Counted from the stretch's first letter, positions 8,741 through 17,777 are shown. The stretch is DNA of 64,000 nucleotides from Acidimicrobiales bacterium (GCA_015478655.1 JADMIJ010000005.1:1-64000); one strand, 5' to 3'. The notes: a model not told the origin generated them from the sequence alone. Program-made: numbers and translations.

Positions 8741-9415
8741 TCACGGCGTGGCCCGCTGGACGGAGAGCCAGTCGCGCGCTTCGAGATAGGGGGCGAAGGC
8801 CGCGACGATGGTGTCGATGTCCGCCGGGCTCTTGGGACGCTGCATCTCGTACAGATGGGGAAACCGGAGCCAACCGGTGACGTGTTCCCAGAGGCGCACC
8901 GCCTCGGCGCCGGCGGGGGGATTGACCAGGACCGGACCGAAGAGGGCCTGACCGTCGTCGAAGACGAGGGTCGGGACCCCGAAGCCTCCCTTGGACGTGA
9001 CGTTCTGGTGCTCGCGGAGAACCTCGTCACCGGTCGAGGGATCGTCGATGGCCGCCTTCACGATCCCGGGGTCGAGACCGAGCTCGGTGAGCAGGACCTC
9101 GGCCACCTCGGGCCGGTGCGGCTTCCGTCCTTCGACGTGGAGGGCCCTGCCCGCCCCGGCGTACCACCGGTCGAGGAGGCTCATGTCCTGGCGACGGAGG
9201 TAGGCCCCGATGCGCATCATGGACCAGCCGTAGGACCATGCGCGCTCCCAAGGGTGCTTCTTACCCTCGCCGCGGTTGATCTCCTCCAGGCTGAAGAACC
9301 GCCACCGCACGTCGATGCCGGTCAGGTCGCGGACCTCGCGCATCCACAGCGACGTGTGGTAGGCGTACGGGCACATGATGTCGAAGTGGAAGTCGACTCC
9401 CGTCGGATGGTCCAC
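8741..9415 (-). CDS. DsbA-fold oxidoreductase (Rv2466c/FrnE-like)
   Basis: About 224 residues with a thioredoxin fold and inserted helical domain: N-terminal [19 protein letters not shown], a helical insert, then the cis-Pro loop FGVPTLVF and FGPVLVN. The order matches actinobacterial DsbA-like proteins related to the mycothiol-dependent nitroreductase Rv2466c, but the active-site motif reads CPYA, so only the first Cys is kept. GTG at 9415 is preferred because GGAGAGGAG lies 9 nt upstream; ATG at 9463 lacks such a site. A one-Cys active site is compatible with a thiol-transferase or isomerase mechanism. The upstream neighbour on the same strand is an aldo/keto reductase. Confidence 0.8.
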   Translation of the reverse strand: MDHPTGVDFHFDIMCPYAYHTSLWMREVRDLTGIDVRWRFFSLEEINRGEGKKHPWERAWSYGWSMMRIGAYLRRQDMSLLDRWYAGAGRALHVEGRKPHRPEVAEVLLTELGLDPGIVKAAIDDPSTGDEVLREHQNVTSKGGFGVPTLVFDDGQALFGPVLVNPPAGAEAVRLWEHVTGWLRFPHLYEMQRPKSPADIDTIVAAFAPYLEARDWLSVQRATP

Positions 9416-9498
9416 CGTGATCGCGCTCCTCTCCGATGCTGCGGCCAGGGAAGGCCTGACCATGGGCACCGTACACTCCGCCGGACGTGATCCGTTCC

Positions 9499-10479
9499 TC
9501 AGAAGTGACCGAGAACCGGGTGGGGCACGTAGGGCTCCTCGAGCCTGGCCACCTCTTCGGCGCCGAGCTCCAGGTGTTCGGCGGCCAATGCGTCGACGAG
9601 GTGGCCGAGCTTGGTGGCGCCGACGATCGGGGCGGTGACTCCCGGCCGCTGCAGGAGCCAGGCCAGCGCCACCTGGGCCGGCGGCACCTGGCGTTCGGCG
9701 GCGACCTCGGCCACACGCTCGACCACGTCGAAGTCGGTGGGCTGGCTGTAGAGGTAGTCGGTGAAGCCGTCGGTGTCCGAACGGGTGGTGTTGCGGGCAC
9801 CCTCTCTCGTGCGGTTGCCGGCCAGCACCCCACGGGCCAACGGGCTCCACGGGATGATCCCCACACCCTGGTCGATGCACAGGGGGATCATCTCTCGCTC
9901 CTCCTCGCGGTAGATGAGGTTGTAGTGGGGCTGCATGGAGACGAACCTGGTCCAGTTGTTGAGGTCGGCGACGTGTTGGGCCTTGGCGAACTGCCACGAG
10001 AACATGCTGCTGGCTCCGATGTACCGCGCCTTTCCGGCCCGGACCACGTCATGGAGCGCCTCCATCGTCTCCTCGATCGGGGTCCGGGAGTCCCACCGAT
10101 GGATCTGGTAGAGGTCGACGTATTCCATGTCCAACCGGGCCAGCGAGGCGTCGACGGCGGACATGATGTGCTTGCGGGACAGACCGCCTCCGTTCTCCCC
10201 CGGTGTCATCGGCATGAAGACCTTGGTGGCCACCACCATCTCCTCGCGGCTGAGGAATTTGGGCAGCAGCCGCCCCGTGGCTACTTCACTGGCGCCGTTG
10301 GAGTACGTGTCGGCGGTGTCGAAGAACGTGACCCCTCCTTCCACCGCAGCCTTGACGATGGGCTCGGTTTCCGCTTCGTCCAGCACCCAGGGACGGTCGC
10401 TGTCGTTGCCGAAGCTCATCATGCCCAGGCACACACGCGACACCCGCAGACCGGTGTTGCCCAGATTCACGTAGTTCAT
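9499..10479 (-). CDS. Aldo/keto reductase
   Basis: 326 residues typical of the YajO/Tas-like aldo/keto reductases. Catalytic residues are D54 and Y59 ([11 protein letters not shown]), K86 (VATKVF) and H127 (YQIHRWD); the cofactor-binding end has [15 protein letters not shown]-dependent carbonyl reduction is expected, substrate unknown. The ATG at 10479 has a GGAGG site 5 nt upstream. It is divergent from the acyl-CoA ligase at 10873 and is followed by the DsbA-fold gene. Confidence 0.92.
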   Translation of the reverse strand: MNYVNLGNTGLRVSRVCLGMMSFGNDSDRPWVLDEAETEPIVKAAVEGGVTFFDTADTYSNGASEVATGRLLPKFLSREEMVVATKVFMPMTPGENGGGLSRKHIMSAVDASLARLDMEYVDLYQIHRWDSRTPIEETMEALHDVVRAGKARYIGASSMFSWQFAKAQHVADLNNWTRFVSMQPHYNLIYREEEREMIPLCIDQGVGIIPWSPLARGVLAGNRTREGARNTTRSDTDGFTDYLYSQPTDFDVVERVAEVAAERQVPPAQVALAWLLQRPGVTAPIVGATKLGHLVDALAAEHLELGAEEVARLEEPYVPHPVLGHF

Positions 10480-10872
10480 GGTCCCTCCAGGGTTGACGTC
10501 TCATACGCACCGCGACGAGGGTCGGACCCGACCGGATGGTCGAGCCCGCCCGCACTCGGGGGTCCCTTCCACACTTGCCGGGCCCCACCGCCGACTCTAC
10601 TGGTGGTCGATCCGGATACGACACTGACATGACCGGCCCGAGGCGAGCCGGATGGCGGACGCATCACCCGGCGGATAGGTTCTCCAGTCGTTGTGAGAGT
10701 GGACACCTGATGTCGAGGGGCCAGCGTTCGGGGGTGAGACGATCGACGGGACGTCGGATGTCTGGTTTGCTGCACCAATGATGGCGTCTCTGTCCCGCTC
10801 GGCTCTGTCCCGCTCGGCCCGAAGTCTCCCGACCCGCGGGTGGCGGCCGAGCGCCGGGCACCGGGGGGATCG
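10480..10872. other. Divergent intergenic region
   Basis: 393 bp between two divergently transcribed genes. No convincing gene seen. It holds a TAGGTT hexamer on the plus strand at 10676-10681, possibly a -10 element for the ligase, and an exact 15-bp tandem repeat at 10789-10818. Promoters for both neighbours are expected here. Confidence 0.5.
10789..10818 (+). repeat. Exact 15-bp tandem repeat
   Basis: TCTGTCCCGCTCGGC occurs twice back to back (10789-10803 and 10804-10818), 55 bp upstream of the acyl-CoA ligase start. Function unknown; it may be a recent slippage duplication or a pair of protein-binding sites. Confidence 0.85.
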
Positions 10873-12366
10873 ATGACGGGTCCGACGGTCGAGGGCACCC
10901 CCTTCATCACCCGGATCCGCACCATGGCCGACGAGCACCCCGACATGGTGGCGGTGAGCCTGGTGGACGAGCAGGGGTCGGTGACCGAGTTGAGCTGGCG
11001 CCACCTCGACGAACGTTCCAACCAGGTGGGCAGGGCCATGACCGCCCGCGGCGTCGGCGTAGGCGACCGGGTGGGCCTCGAACTGCCCAACTCGAGGGGG
11101 ATGGTCGAGGCGGTGCTGGCGGCCTGGAAGGTCGGGGCCGCTCCGGTCCCGGTGCGCTGGGACCTGCCGGACTGGGAGCGAGACCGGGTCGCTCAGGTAC
11201 TCGACGCCGCCCTGATGGTCGGCCGTGAAAGCTCTGACCTCTTCGTCGAAGCCGACGCGTTGTCGTCCGCACCACTCCCACCCGTGGTGTCGCCCTCGGT
11301 CAGCGGCATCTGCAGCAGTGGCTCGACCGGCACGCCCAAGGTGATCATGGATCACAATCCGGCGGTGCTGCTGCCGTCCTCCAAGCCGTTCCCAGCGGCC
11401 TGGGGGGTCGACGTCGGCACGCAGCGGATCCTGGTCCCGACCGCGCTCTACCACACCAACGGGTTTGCCCAGTTCACCTATCTGCTGGCCGGGGACTCGC
11501 TTACCATCATGGTCAAGTTCGACGCCGCGCTGGCCGTCGACCTCATCGAGCGCCAGAGGATCACCACATTTACGGCCACGCCTACCATGCTGGCCCGTAT
11601 CGCCCGGCTGCCCGGCATCGACCGTCGAGACTTCTCGAGTCTGGTGTGGGTCCAGCAGGGGGCGGCATCGTTCCCGCCGGCCCTGGTGCGCACCTGGATC
11701 GATCTGGTCGGCGGCGATCGGCTGTACATGTGCTACGGGATGACCGAACGGATCGGGCTCACCGCCATCCGCGGCGACGAGTGGCTCGAGCACCCGGGGA
11801 GCATCGGGCGGGGCTTTCGGGGCACGGAGCTCCGGATCCTCGACCAGGACCAGCACGAGGTGCCCGTCGACGAGGTCGGTGAGATCTACATGCGGTCGAC
11901 GACGACGGGAATGTACGGCTATCTCGGCTCGAGCCAGTCGCTCCCCACCACGGCCGACGGCTTCGCCACCGCCGGCGACCTCGGGCGTCTGGATGCCGAG
12001 GGCTACCTGTTCATCGCCGACCGGCGGGTCGACATGATCGTGAGCGGCGGGGCGAACGTGTTCCCGGCCGAGGTGGAAGCGGCCCTGTCCGAACACCCCG
12101 CCATTGCCGACGTCGTGGTCATCGGGCTACCCGATCCGGAGTGGGGGCACCGGGTGCACGCCATCGTCGAGCCGGAACGGCCGGACGGGCCGCCGTCGGA
12201 GGATGAGGTCAGGGGCTTCGCCAAGCAACGCCTGGCGGGCTACAAAGTGCCCAAGACGGTCGAGTTCGTCGACGCCATCCCCCGGAGCGCCGCCACCAAG
12301 GTGAACCGCGCCCAGCTGGTGGCGGAACGGACATCGGACCCCGTCATGACCGACCTCAACGGGTGA
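10873..12366 (+). CDS. AMP-dependent acyl-CoA synthetase
   Basis: 497 residues of the ANL superfamily. The P-loop is SSGSTGTPK (about residue 150), the adenine motif is MCYGMTE, then TAGDLGRLDAEGYL with the ribose-binding Asp, the hinge region DRRVDMIVSGG, and the C-terminal catalytic Lys in the ATKVNRAQL stretch. It should activate a carboxylic acid to its CoA thioester through an acyl-adenylate. The ATG at 10873 follows a GGGGGG site. Its 3' end overlaps the convergent thiolase gene by 11 bp. The acid substrate is not readable. Confidence 0.9.
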   Translation: MTGPTVEGTPFITRIRTMADEHPDMVAVSLVDEQGSVTELSWRHLDERSNQVGRAMTARGVGVGDRVGLELPNSRGMVEAVLAAWKVGAAPVPVRWDLPDWERDRVAQVLDAALMVGRESSDLFVEADALSSAPLPPVVSPSVSGICSSGSTGTPKVIMDHNPAVLLPSSKPFPAAWGVDVGTQRILVPTALYHTNGFAQFTYLLAGDSLTIMVKFDAALAVDLIERQRITTFTATPTMLARIARLPGIDRRDFSSLVWVQQGAASFPPALVRTWIDLVGGDRLYMCYGMTERIGLTAIRGDEWLEHPGSIGRGFRGTELRILDQDQHEVPVDEVGEIYMRSTTTGMYGYLGSSQSLPTTADGFATAGDLGRLDAEGYLFIADRRVDMIVSGGANVFPAEVEAALSEHPAIADVVVIGLPDPEWGHRVHAIVEPERPDGPPSEDEVRGFAKQRLAGYKVPKTVEFVDAIPRSAATKVNRAQLVAERTSDPVMTDLNG

Positions 12367-13486
12367 GGATGACCACGCTGGTGTTGGCCCCTCTGCCGAT
12401 GGTGTGGGCCAGGCCGACCCTGGCACCCTCGACCTGACGGGAACCGCACTCGCCGCGCAGCTGGCGAACCAACTCGACCACCTGTCCGAGCGCCGACGCC
12501 CCCAGGGGCTCGCCCTTGGACAACAGCCCCCCACTGGCGTTGACCGGGACCCGCCCGCCCATGGCGGTCGACCCGTCGCGGATCAACCCGGGCGAGCAGC
12601 CCGGCTCGCACAGGCCCAGTTCCTCGTAGGCCAGCAGCTCACGGGCGGCGTCGGTGTCCTGGCACTCGACCAGGTCGAGGTCGCCGGGTCCGAGGTCCGA
12701 TTCGCCGTAGGCCGCCTGGGCCGCCCTCCAGGTCGGGGACGGGATGGCGTCGTCGCAACTCCCCGAAAGGGGTGTCGACTCGCTCAGCACCGGCCCCGGA
12801 AGGTGCGAGAGCACCACCGACGACCGGAGTCGGACCCCGGTCCAGTCGCGGTCGGCCCGGCGCAGCACGACCGCGGCCGCACCCTCATTCGGGGAGCACA
12901 GCATCCACAGCCGGAGAGGGGCGCACACCATCCGGGAGTGGAGGACGGCCTCGGCCGTGACCTCGGAGCGGAACATGGCATCGGGGTTGGCCGACCCGTG
13001 CCGACGGTTCTTCACCACCACGGCGGTGAGGTCCTCCTCGGTCACCCCGGAGTTGGACATGAGCCGCTGGGCCCGGAGGGCGAAGTAGGCGGGGGTGGCG
13101 GTGAGCCCCGCGGCTTCCTGCCACGGCTCGAAGAACGAGGAGCGGATGATCCCCTTCGGCATCTTCTCGATCCCGAAGGCGAGGACCCTCTCGTACTGGC
13201 CGCTGCGAATGGAGGCGGCGGCCAACATGAGGGCGGCTGCCCCGCTGGCACATCCCGCTTCGACGTCGATGATCGGCATCCCGGTCATTCCCAAACGGCC
13301 CAGCACGCGATGGCCGGAGGCGACGCCTCCGTAGGCCGTGCCGCAGAAGGCGGCCTGCGGGGAGGTGGCCGCACCGGCCTCGGCCAGCGCGGCGCGGACG
13401 GCGTCGACGCCGAGGTCGGTGACCGTATGATCCGGGAAGCGGCCGAAGGGGTGGATGCCGACCCCGGCCACCCCGACGCCGATCAC
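12356..13486 (-). CDS. Thiolase-fold lipid-transfer protein (SCP2-type)
   Basis: 376 residues of the thiolase superfamily, SCP2/Ltp branch. The nucleophile Cys is kept at C79 (EAGCASG), and CSPNEGAAA is at 197-205. The C-terminal GHP of true thiolases reads GEP at 325-327, and the second catalytic Cys region is IGRGANTS without Cys. Members with a DUF35 partner act as retro-aldolases or thiolases on side-chain CoA esters; the Ltp2-ChsH2 pair of steroid degradation is the described example. The ATG overlaps the DUF35 stop by 4 bp (ATGA), so the two are coupled. The 3' end overlaps the convergent ligase gene. Confidence 0.85.
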   Translation of the reverse strand: MIGVGVAGVGIHPFGRFPDHTVTDLGVDAVRAALAEAGAATSPQAAFCGTAYGGVASGHRVLGRLGMTGMPIIDVEAGCASGAAALMLAAASIRSGQYERVLAFGIEKMPKGIIRSSFFEPWQEAAGLTATPAYFALRAQRLMSNSGVTEEDLTAVVVKNRRHGSANPDAMFRSEVTAEAVLHSRMVCAPLRLWMLCSPNEGAAAVVLRRADRDWTGVRLRSSVVLSHLPGPVLSESTPLSGSCDDAIPSPTWRAAQAAYGESDLGPGDLDLVECQDTDAARELLAYEELGLCEPGCSPGLIRDGSTAMGGRVPVNASGGLLSKGEPLGASALGQVVELVRQLRGECGSRQVEGARVGLAHTIGRGANTSVVILTR

Positions 13487-13875
13487 GGGGTCTCCGGAGC
13501 GAAGGCCCAGGACAGCAGGGGTTCATCCGCGCCGTCACCGACATCGTCGAGGACCAGACGCATGGCCTGGCCGGCGTGCAGCGAGGCCGGGTCCGACTCG
13601 GTCAGCCGGGTCACCACGCGGATGCAGTCCCCGAGCTCCACCACGCCGAAGCCGTAGGGGACCGTACCGTGGTACCCGGGCGGAGGGGAGGTCACCGCGG
13701 TCCACGCCCACAGGCGGCCGACCGAGGGCAGCTCGCAGGGGTCGACGGCGTCCGCTCCGCAGTAGGGGCAGGTGTCGGTGGCGGGGAAGTGCTGGCGCCC
13801 ACAGGACCGACAGCGGGCCCCGATGAGGTGGGGATCCGTCCCCTCGGTGAACAGGCCCTCCTGTACGGCGGTCAC
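13483..13875 (-). CDS. DUF35 zinc-ribbon/OB-fold acyl-CoA-binding protein
   Basis: 130 residues from the GTG at 13875. A rubredoxin-like zinc ribbon supplies the CRSCG and CPYCG Cys pairs, followed by an OB-fold (GRLWAWTAVTSPPPGY ... PYGFGVVEL). DUF35 proteins partner thiolase-fold enzymes and bind acyl-CoA. TACGCT at 13884-13889 on the minus strand lies 8 nt before the GTG, which suggests a leaderless start and argues against an in-frame TTG at 13893. It is translationally coupled to the thiolase. Confidence 0.88.
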   Translation of the reverse strand: MTAVQEGLFTEGTDPHLIGARCRSCGRQHFPATDTCPYCGADAVDPCELPSVGRLWAWTAVTSPPPGYHGTVPYGFGVVELGDCIRVVTRLTESDPASLHAGQAMRLVLDDVGDGADEPLLSWAFAPETP

Positions 13876-13883
13876 GGGTCGGG

Positions 13884-13889
13884 AGCGTA
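13884..13889 (-). promoter_or_regulatory. Predicted -10 of leaderless promoter (DUF35)
   Basis: TACGCT on the minus strand matches TANNNT and is 8 nt from the GTG at 13875. No Shine-Dalgarno is visible. Confidence 0.45.
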
Positions 13890-13941
13890 GCAACGACGAC
13901 GTCCCCGCCGAGGGGTCCGGGGTCCGGCCATCAGACGGGCA

Positions 13942-15198
13942 TCAGATGATGCCCGCAGCGAGGAGGGTTTCCAGTTGGTCTTCGTCCAATCCGACCAGAT
14001 CGCACCAGATCTCGCGGTTGTGCTGGCCGAGGGACGGGGCGGGGGAAGGGGCCGAGGGCCTCCGGTCGTCGAGGCGGGGGAACGGCCCCTGCTGGAGGTG
14101 GGGTCCGGCAAACGGGTCATCAACCTCGACCAGGTCGCCGCGGGCTATCACGTGGGGGTCGGCGATGATCTCGGCCGCATCGTGGGCCACGCCCACCGGG
14201 ACGCCGTAGGCCACGCAGACCGCCTCGATCTCGCGGGCGGTGCGGGCGGCGGCCCACTCGGCCACCAGGTCGTTGATGGTGTCGGCGTCCGCGACCCGGC
14301 GGCTCAAGGTCGACCAGCGGGGGTCCTCGGCCAGTTCCGTCCGTCCCATGGCGCGGCACAGCCGCTTGAAGTTGGCATCCGAACCACCGACGATGCACAC
14401 ATAGCGCCCGTCCGAGGTGGCGTAGTTGTCGAGTGGGGCCGAATTGGAGAGCCGGTTGCCCTGTCGCTGGCGGGTCATCCCGAGCCGGTCCTGGCCGGCG
14501 ATGGTCCATTCGAGGATGCGGAGCACCGCTCCGTAGAGGGGGGCGTCCACCACGCCACCCCGCCCGGTTCCCGTGCCGGGACGATCGCGGCGGTAGAGGG
14601 CGGCCAGCACGGCTTCGGCGGCAAAGACCCCGGTCAGGTAGTCCGAGATGGTCACGCCGGGACGGACGGGGGGCCGGTCGGGATAGCCGGTGATGGCCAA
14701 CAGCCCGCCATAGGCGATACCCATGCGGTCCAGTCCCGGCCGCTCGGAGTACGGCCCGTCCTGGCCGAAGACGCTGATGCGGGCCCAGACCAGGCGGGGG
14801 TCGCAGTCATCGGGACCGACATCCCACCCTTCCAAGGTGCCGGGCCGGAAGTTCTCGCACACCACGTCGGCGGTGGCCACCAGGCGTCGGAAGAGATCCT
14901 GTCCCTGCGGCTGGCGGAGATCAAGGGTGATCCCCTTGCGACCCCGGCCCTCGACGGCCCACCACAGTGAGTAGTCGTGGCCGTCCGCATCCACCGCGAA
15001 GGGCCCGATGGTCCGCATGAAGTCGCCGCCGTCAGGCTGTTCGACCTTGATGACCTCGGCACCCATCTCGCCCAGGAGCCCGGCACAGAACGGGGCACTG
15101 ATCCTGGTCCCCACATCGATGACCCGCAGGCCGGACAAGGGGGCATCGGGCGCCGCCTCCGACACCCCACCCGCGCCGGCAGGGATCGAGTCGCTCAA
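13942..15198 (-). CDS. CaiB/BaiF-family CoA-transferase
   Basis: About 418 residues of the family III CoA-transferases. The N-terminal Rossmann part reads LSGLRVIDVGTRISAPFC and GAEVIKVEQPDGGD, then CENFRPGTLEGWDVG, ISVFGQDGPYSERPG, and the later DGRYVCIVGGSD and AYGVPVGVAHDAAE. It moves CoA between carboxylic acids. The TTG at 15198 overlaps the upstream crotonase stop (TTGA) and is the likely coupled start; a GTG at 15165 is the alternative and would remove 11 residues. The operon order is crotonase, CoA-transferase, then DUF35 and thiolase. Confidence 0.9.
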   Translation of the reverse strand: MSDSIPAGAGGVSEAAPDAPLSGLRVIDVGTRISAPFCAGLLGEMGAEVIKVEQPDGGDFMRTIGPFAVDADGHDYSLWWAVEGRGRKGITLDLRQPQGQDLFRRLVATADVVCENFRPGTLEGWDVGPDDCDPRLVWARISVFGQDGPYSERPGLDRMGIAYGGLLAITGYPDRPPVRPGVTISDYLTGVFAAEAVLAALYRRDRPGTGTGRGGVVDAPLYGAVLRILEWTIAGQDRLGMTRQRQGNRLSNSAPLDNYATSDGRYVCIVGGSDANFKRLCRAMGRTELAEDPRWSTLSRRVADADTINDLVAEWAAARTAREIEAVCVAYGVPVGVAHDAAEIIADPHVIARGDLVEVDDPFAGPHLQQGPFPRLDDRRPSAPSPAPSLGQHNREIWCDLVGLDEDQLETLLAAGII

Positions 15199-15995
15199 CG
15201 CACGCCGGGGAAGTCGGGCGAGCGGCGCTCCTTGAACGCCGCCATCCCCTCGGCCATCTCGGGAGAGGTGGCCGCCATGGCCTGGGCCTGGCCCTCCCGC
15301 TCGAGCGACTCGGGCAACGATGTCTCGAAACTGGAGTTGAGCAGCACCTTGGACAGGCCGAGGGAGCGGGTCGGACCCGCGGCCAGGCGGACGGCCAACT
15401 CGGAGGCTCCGGCGGCCAACTCGTCCGGTGTGGGGACGCACCGGTAGGCGAGGCCAAGGCCCACAGCTTCCGCCCCGCCCACCTTGTCGCCGAGCATCAC
15501 CATCGCCTTTGCCTTGGGCAGACCGACCAGACGAGGCAGGAGGTAGGCCCCACCGGCGTCGACCACCAGCCCCCAACGGGCGAACGACCAGACGAAGGTG
15601 GTCTGCTCACAAGTAAGCACGAAATCGCACGCCAGGGCCAAGTGGGCCCCCGGGCCGACGGCCGTGCCGTTGACGGCGGCAACCGTCGGCTTGTCGAGCT
15701 CCCACAGTTCGCGGATGAACGCCTGCACGCCCACCCGGAGGGCCTCGCTGGTGGTCCGGGGATCGAAGCCGGCGCCCCCGGCGGATCCCACGGTCGACTG
15801 CCGGAGGTCCATGCCCGAGCAAAAGGCGTCGCCCACGCCGGTGATGAGCAGCGATCTGACCCGGCTGTCGGCCCGAGCGTCCCGCACCCGGGCCACGATG
15901 TCGTCGCGCATCTCGACGCTCAGGGCGTTCTTGGCCTCGGGTCGATCGAGGGTCAGCCGGGCGACATGGTCGTCACCGACCTCGTAGCGGATCAT
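15195..15995 (-). CDS. Enoyl-CoA hydratase/isomerase, PaaG-like crotonase
   Basis: 266 residues, crotonase fold. Oxyanion-hole segments are FCSGMDL (58-64) and GTAVGPG (110-116). Both hydratase glutamates are missing: the first position is H118 and the second lies in WSFARWG. Instead D146 in LVVDAGGAYLLPRLVG matches the catalytic Asp of PaaG-type isomerases. The likely reaction is double-bond isomerisation of an enoyl-CoA. TACACT lies 6 nt before the ATG with no ribosome site, so the mRNA is probably leaderless. First gene of the 15995-to-12356 cluster. Confidence 0.88.
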   Translation of the reverse strand: MIRYEVGDDHVARLTLDRPEAKNALSVEMRDDIVARVRDARADSRVRSLLITGVGDAFCSGMDLRQSTVGSAGGAGFDPRTTSEALRVGVQAFIRELWELDKPTVAAVNGTAVGPGAHLALACDFVLTCEQTTFVWSFARWGLVVDAGGAYLLPRLVGLPKAKAMVMLGDKVGGAEAVGLGLAYRCVPTPDELAAGASELAVRLAAGPTRSLGLSKVLLNSSFETSLPESLEREGQAQAMAATSPEMAEGMAAFKERRSPDFPGVR

Positions 15996-16001
15996 GGCGT
16001 C

Positions 16002-16007
16002 AGTGTA
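16002..16007 (-). promoter_or_regulatory. Predicted -10 of leaderless promoter (crotonase)
   Basis: TACACT on the minus strand, followed by GACGCC and the ATG at 15995. The same hexamer-spacer arrangement ending in GACGCCATG is found before the SDR starting at 62828. A perfect 6-bp inverted repeat (GGCGTC/GACGCC, 15996-16001 and 16010-16015) flanks the hexamer and could be an operator. Confidence 0.5.
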
Positions 16008-16082
16008 ACGACGCCGACTTTCTCGAATGGGGTGGCCGGCTCAACTACGGTCTGCGCCTGTGCGCCAGAACCCTGTCCGCTC

Positions 16083-17777
16083 ATGAATTCCCCCCTTGTC
16101 TCTCTCGAAGAGGCGGTGGGGCGTCATGTCGAGGCCGGGGATGCCATCCATGTGGTGACGGGGCACTCGCGTTGGACGGCGGCGGCACGCGAGGTGGTGC
16201 GACAGTGGTGGGGTCGCGACCCGCAGTTCACCCTGGTCATGCTCAGCCTGTCCAGCCTCGGAACCGTGCTGTTCCGAGGGAGGCTGCTCAAGCGGGTGGT
16301 GACCGGCTACTCGGGTGACGTCTTCCCCAACTTCACGCCCAACAAGTGGTTCGCGGACGCCTACCTGAGCGGGGAGGTGGAGGTGGAGCACTGGTCGTTT
16401 CTGACCTTCCTCCAACGCCTGGAGGCGGCGGCCCGTGGGCTGCCCGCCGTCACCACCCTTTCGCTCCGTGGCTCGAGCATGGAGGCGAACGAGGGCTTCG
16501 CCGTCGTCGACTCGCCCTTCGGCGGCCAGGTCGGGTTGCTGGCCCCCTACGCACCCGACATCGCCCTCCTCCACGCCCCCCTGGCCGACCGCCAGGGCAA
16601 CGTCGCCCTCAGCCCCCCGCTCCTCGAGGGGGTCTGGGGCGTGCTGGCAGCCCGGCGCGGCGCCATCGTGACGGTGGAGCGCATCGTCGACGACATCCGT
16701 CCCTGGGCCCACCTGGTCAAGGTTCCCGCCCACCGCGTGCTCGCCCTGTGCGAGGTGCCGCTGGGCGCCCATCCCGGCGGCCTGTACACACCTCACCTCC
16801 CGGTCGAGGCGTACGGCGAAGACCTCGAGTTCTGGGAGGAGACCCGGGAGGCCAGCCGCGGGCCGGACTTCGACGCTTGGATCCGGCGCTGGGTGTTGGA
16901 CCCGGCGAACCAGACCGACTACCTCGAACAGCTGGGCCAGGCTCGGACCGCCCGATTGCGCCGTCGGGCCGATCCGGACTCGTGGCGCGACGACGAGGAC
17001 GCCCACCCTCCGGACCTGGACGCACCCGTCGGAGCCTGGGAGAGGGCCGCGGTCTACGGAGCCCGCCATGTCGCCGCCAGGGTCTCGGACGGCGGATTCG
17101 ACGCCGTACTGGCCGGGGCGGGCGTGGCCAACCTGTCGGCCTGGCTGGCCATCCGGACGTCCCGCGATGCCGGGTCTCACGCCGTGCTCACCGCCGAGCT
17201 CGGATTGTGGGGCTACGAGCCCACGCCGGCCGACCCGTTCGTGTTCAATCACCGCACCTTCCCGAGCGCCACCATGGTCAGTGACAGCGAGACGGTGCTC
17301 TCGACGTTGACGGGAGGTCCCGGCACCCGCCTGCTCGGGTGCCTCGGGGCGGCCCAGATCGACCGGCACGGCAACATCAATTCGACGGTGATCCCCGGTC
17401 GGGCCTTCTTGGTGGGGTCAGGCGGGGGCAACGACGTGGCCACGGCCGCCGACGAGGTGGTGGTGGTGGCCACCCTGGCCCCCCGCCGCACCGTGGACGA
17501 GGTGCCCTACATCACCTCACCGGGTGTCAGGGTGCGGGCCCTGGTGACCGACCTGGCCACCTTCGAGCGCGAGGAGGGTGCGTTCGTGTTGACCGCCGTG
17601 CCCGAGGGGCCCGAACCCCTCGAGGAACGCGTCGAGAGGGTCCGCCGGATCTGCGGTTGGGAGGTCACGGTCGCCGACCATGTGGGCGAATTGGGGAACC
17701 CGACCGACGACGAGGTCGAGGCCCTTCGTCGCTGGGATCCACAACAACGCTTCCTGCGCCCCGACCTGCCCGGCTGA
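16083..17777 (+). CDS. Fused alpha/beta CoA-transferase (GctAB/IpdAB-like)
   Basis: 564 residues containing both subunits of a family I CoA-transferase. The N-half (1-290) resembles the alpha subunit (SLEEAVGRHVEAGDAIHVV, FADAYLSGEVEVEHWS, HAPLADRQGNV, VERIV). The C-half (about 320-555) resembles the beta subunit (GAGVANLSAWLAI, LTAELGLWGYEPTPADPFVF, GAAQIDRHGNINST, GSGGGNDVA). Its closest characterised relatives by pattern are glutaconate CoA-transferase and the steroid-ring hydrolase IpdAB, normally two genes. ATG at 16083; TACGGT at 16046-16051 could be its -10. It is divergent from the crotonase operon. Confidence 0.88.
   Translation: MNSPLVSLEEAVGRHVEAGDAIHVVTGHSRWTAAAREVVRQWWGRDPQFTLVMLSLSSLGTVLFRGRLLKRVVTGYSGDVFPNFTPNKWFADAYLSGEVEVEHWSFLTFLQRLEAAARGLPAVTTLSLRGSSMEANEGFAVVDSPFGGQVGLLAPYAPDIALLHAPLADRQGNVALSPPLLEGVWGVLAARRGAIVTVERIVDDIRPWAHLVKVPAHRVLALCEVPLGAHPGGLYTPHLPVEAYGEDLEFWEETREASRGPDFDAWIRRWVLDPANQTDYLEQLGQARTARLRRRADPDSWRDDEDAHPPDLDAPVGAWERAAVYGARHVAARVSDGGFDAVLAGAGVANLSAWLAIRTSRDAGSHAVLTAELGLWGYEPTPADPFVFNHRTFPSATMVSDSETVLSTLTGGPGTRLLGCLGAAQIDRHGNINSTVIPGRAFLVGSGGGNDVATAADEVVVVATLAPRRTVDEVPYITSPGVRVRALVTDLATFEREEGAFVLTAVPEGPEPLEERVERVRRICGWEVTVADHVGELGNPTDDEVEALRRWDPQQRFLRPDLPG

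Noticed and set aside
9487-10632. 381-codon plus-strand frame opposite the aldo/keto reductase
   Set aside because: No motifs; the minus strand has the catalytic tetrad and a ribosome site.
12404-13657. 417-codon plus-strand frame opposite the thiolase
   Set aside because: No recognisable domain; antisense shadow of the thiolase/DUF35 pair.
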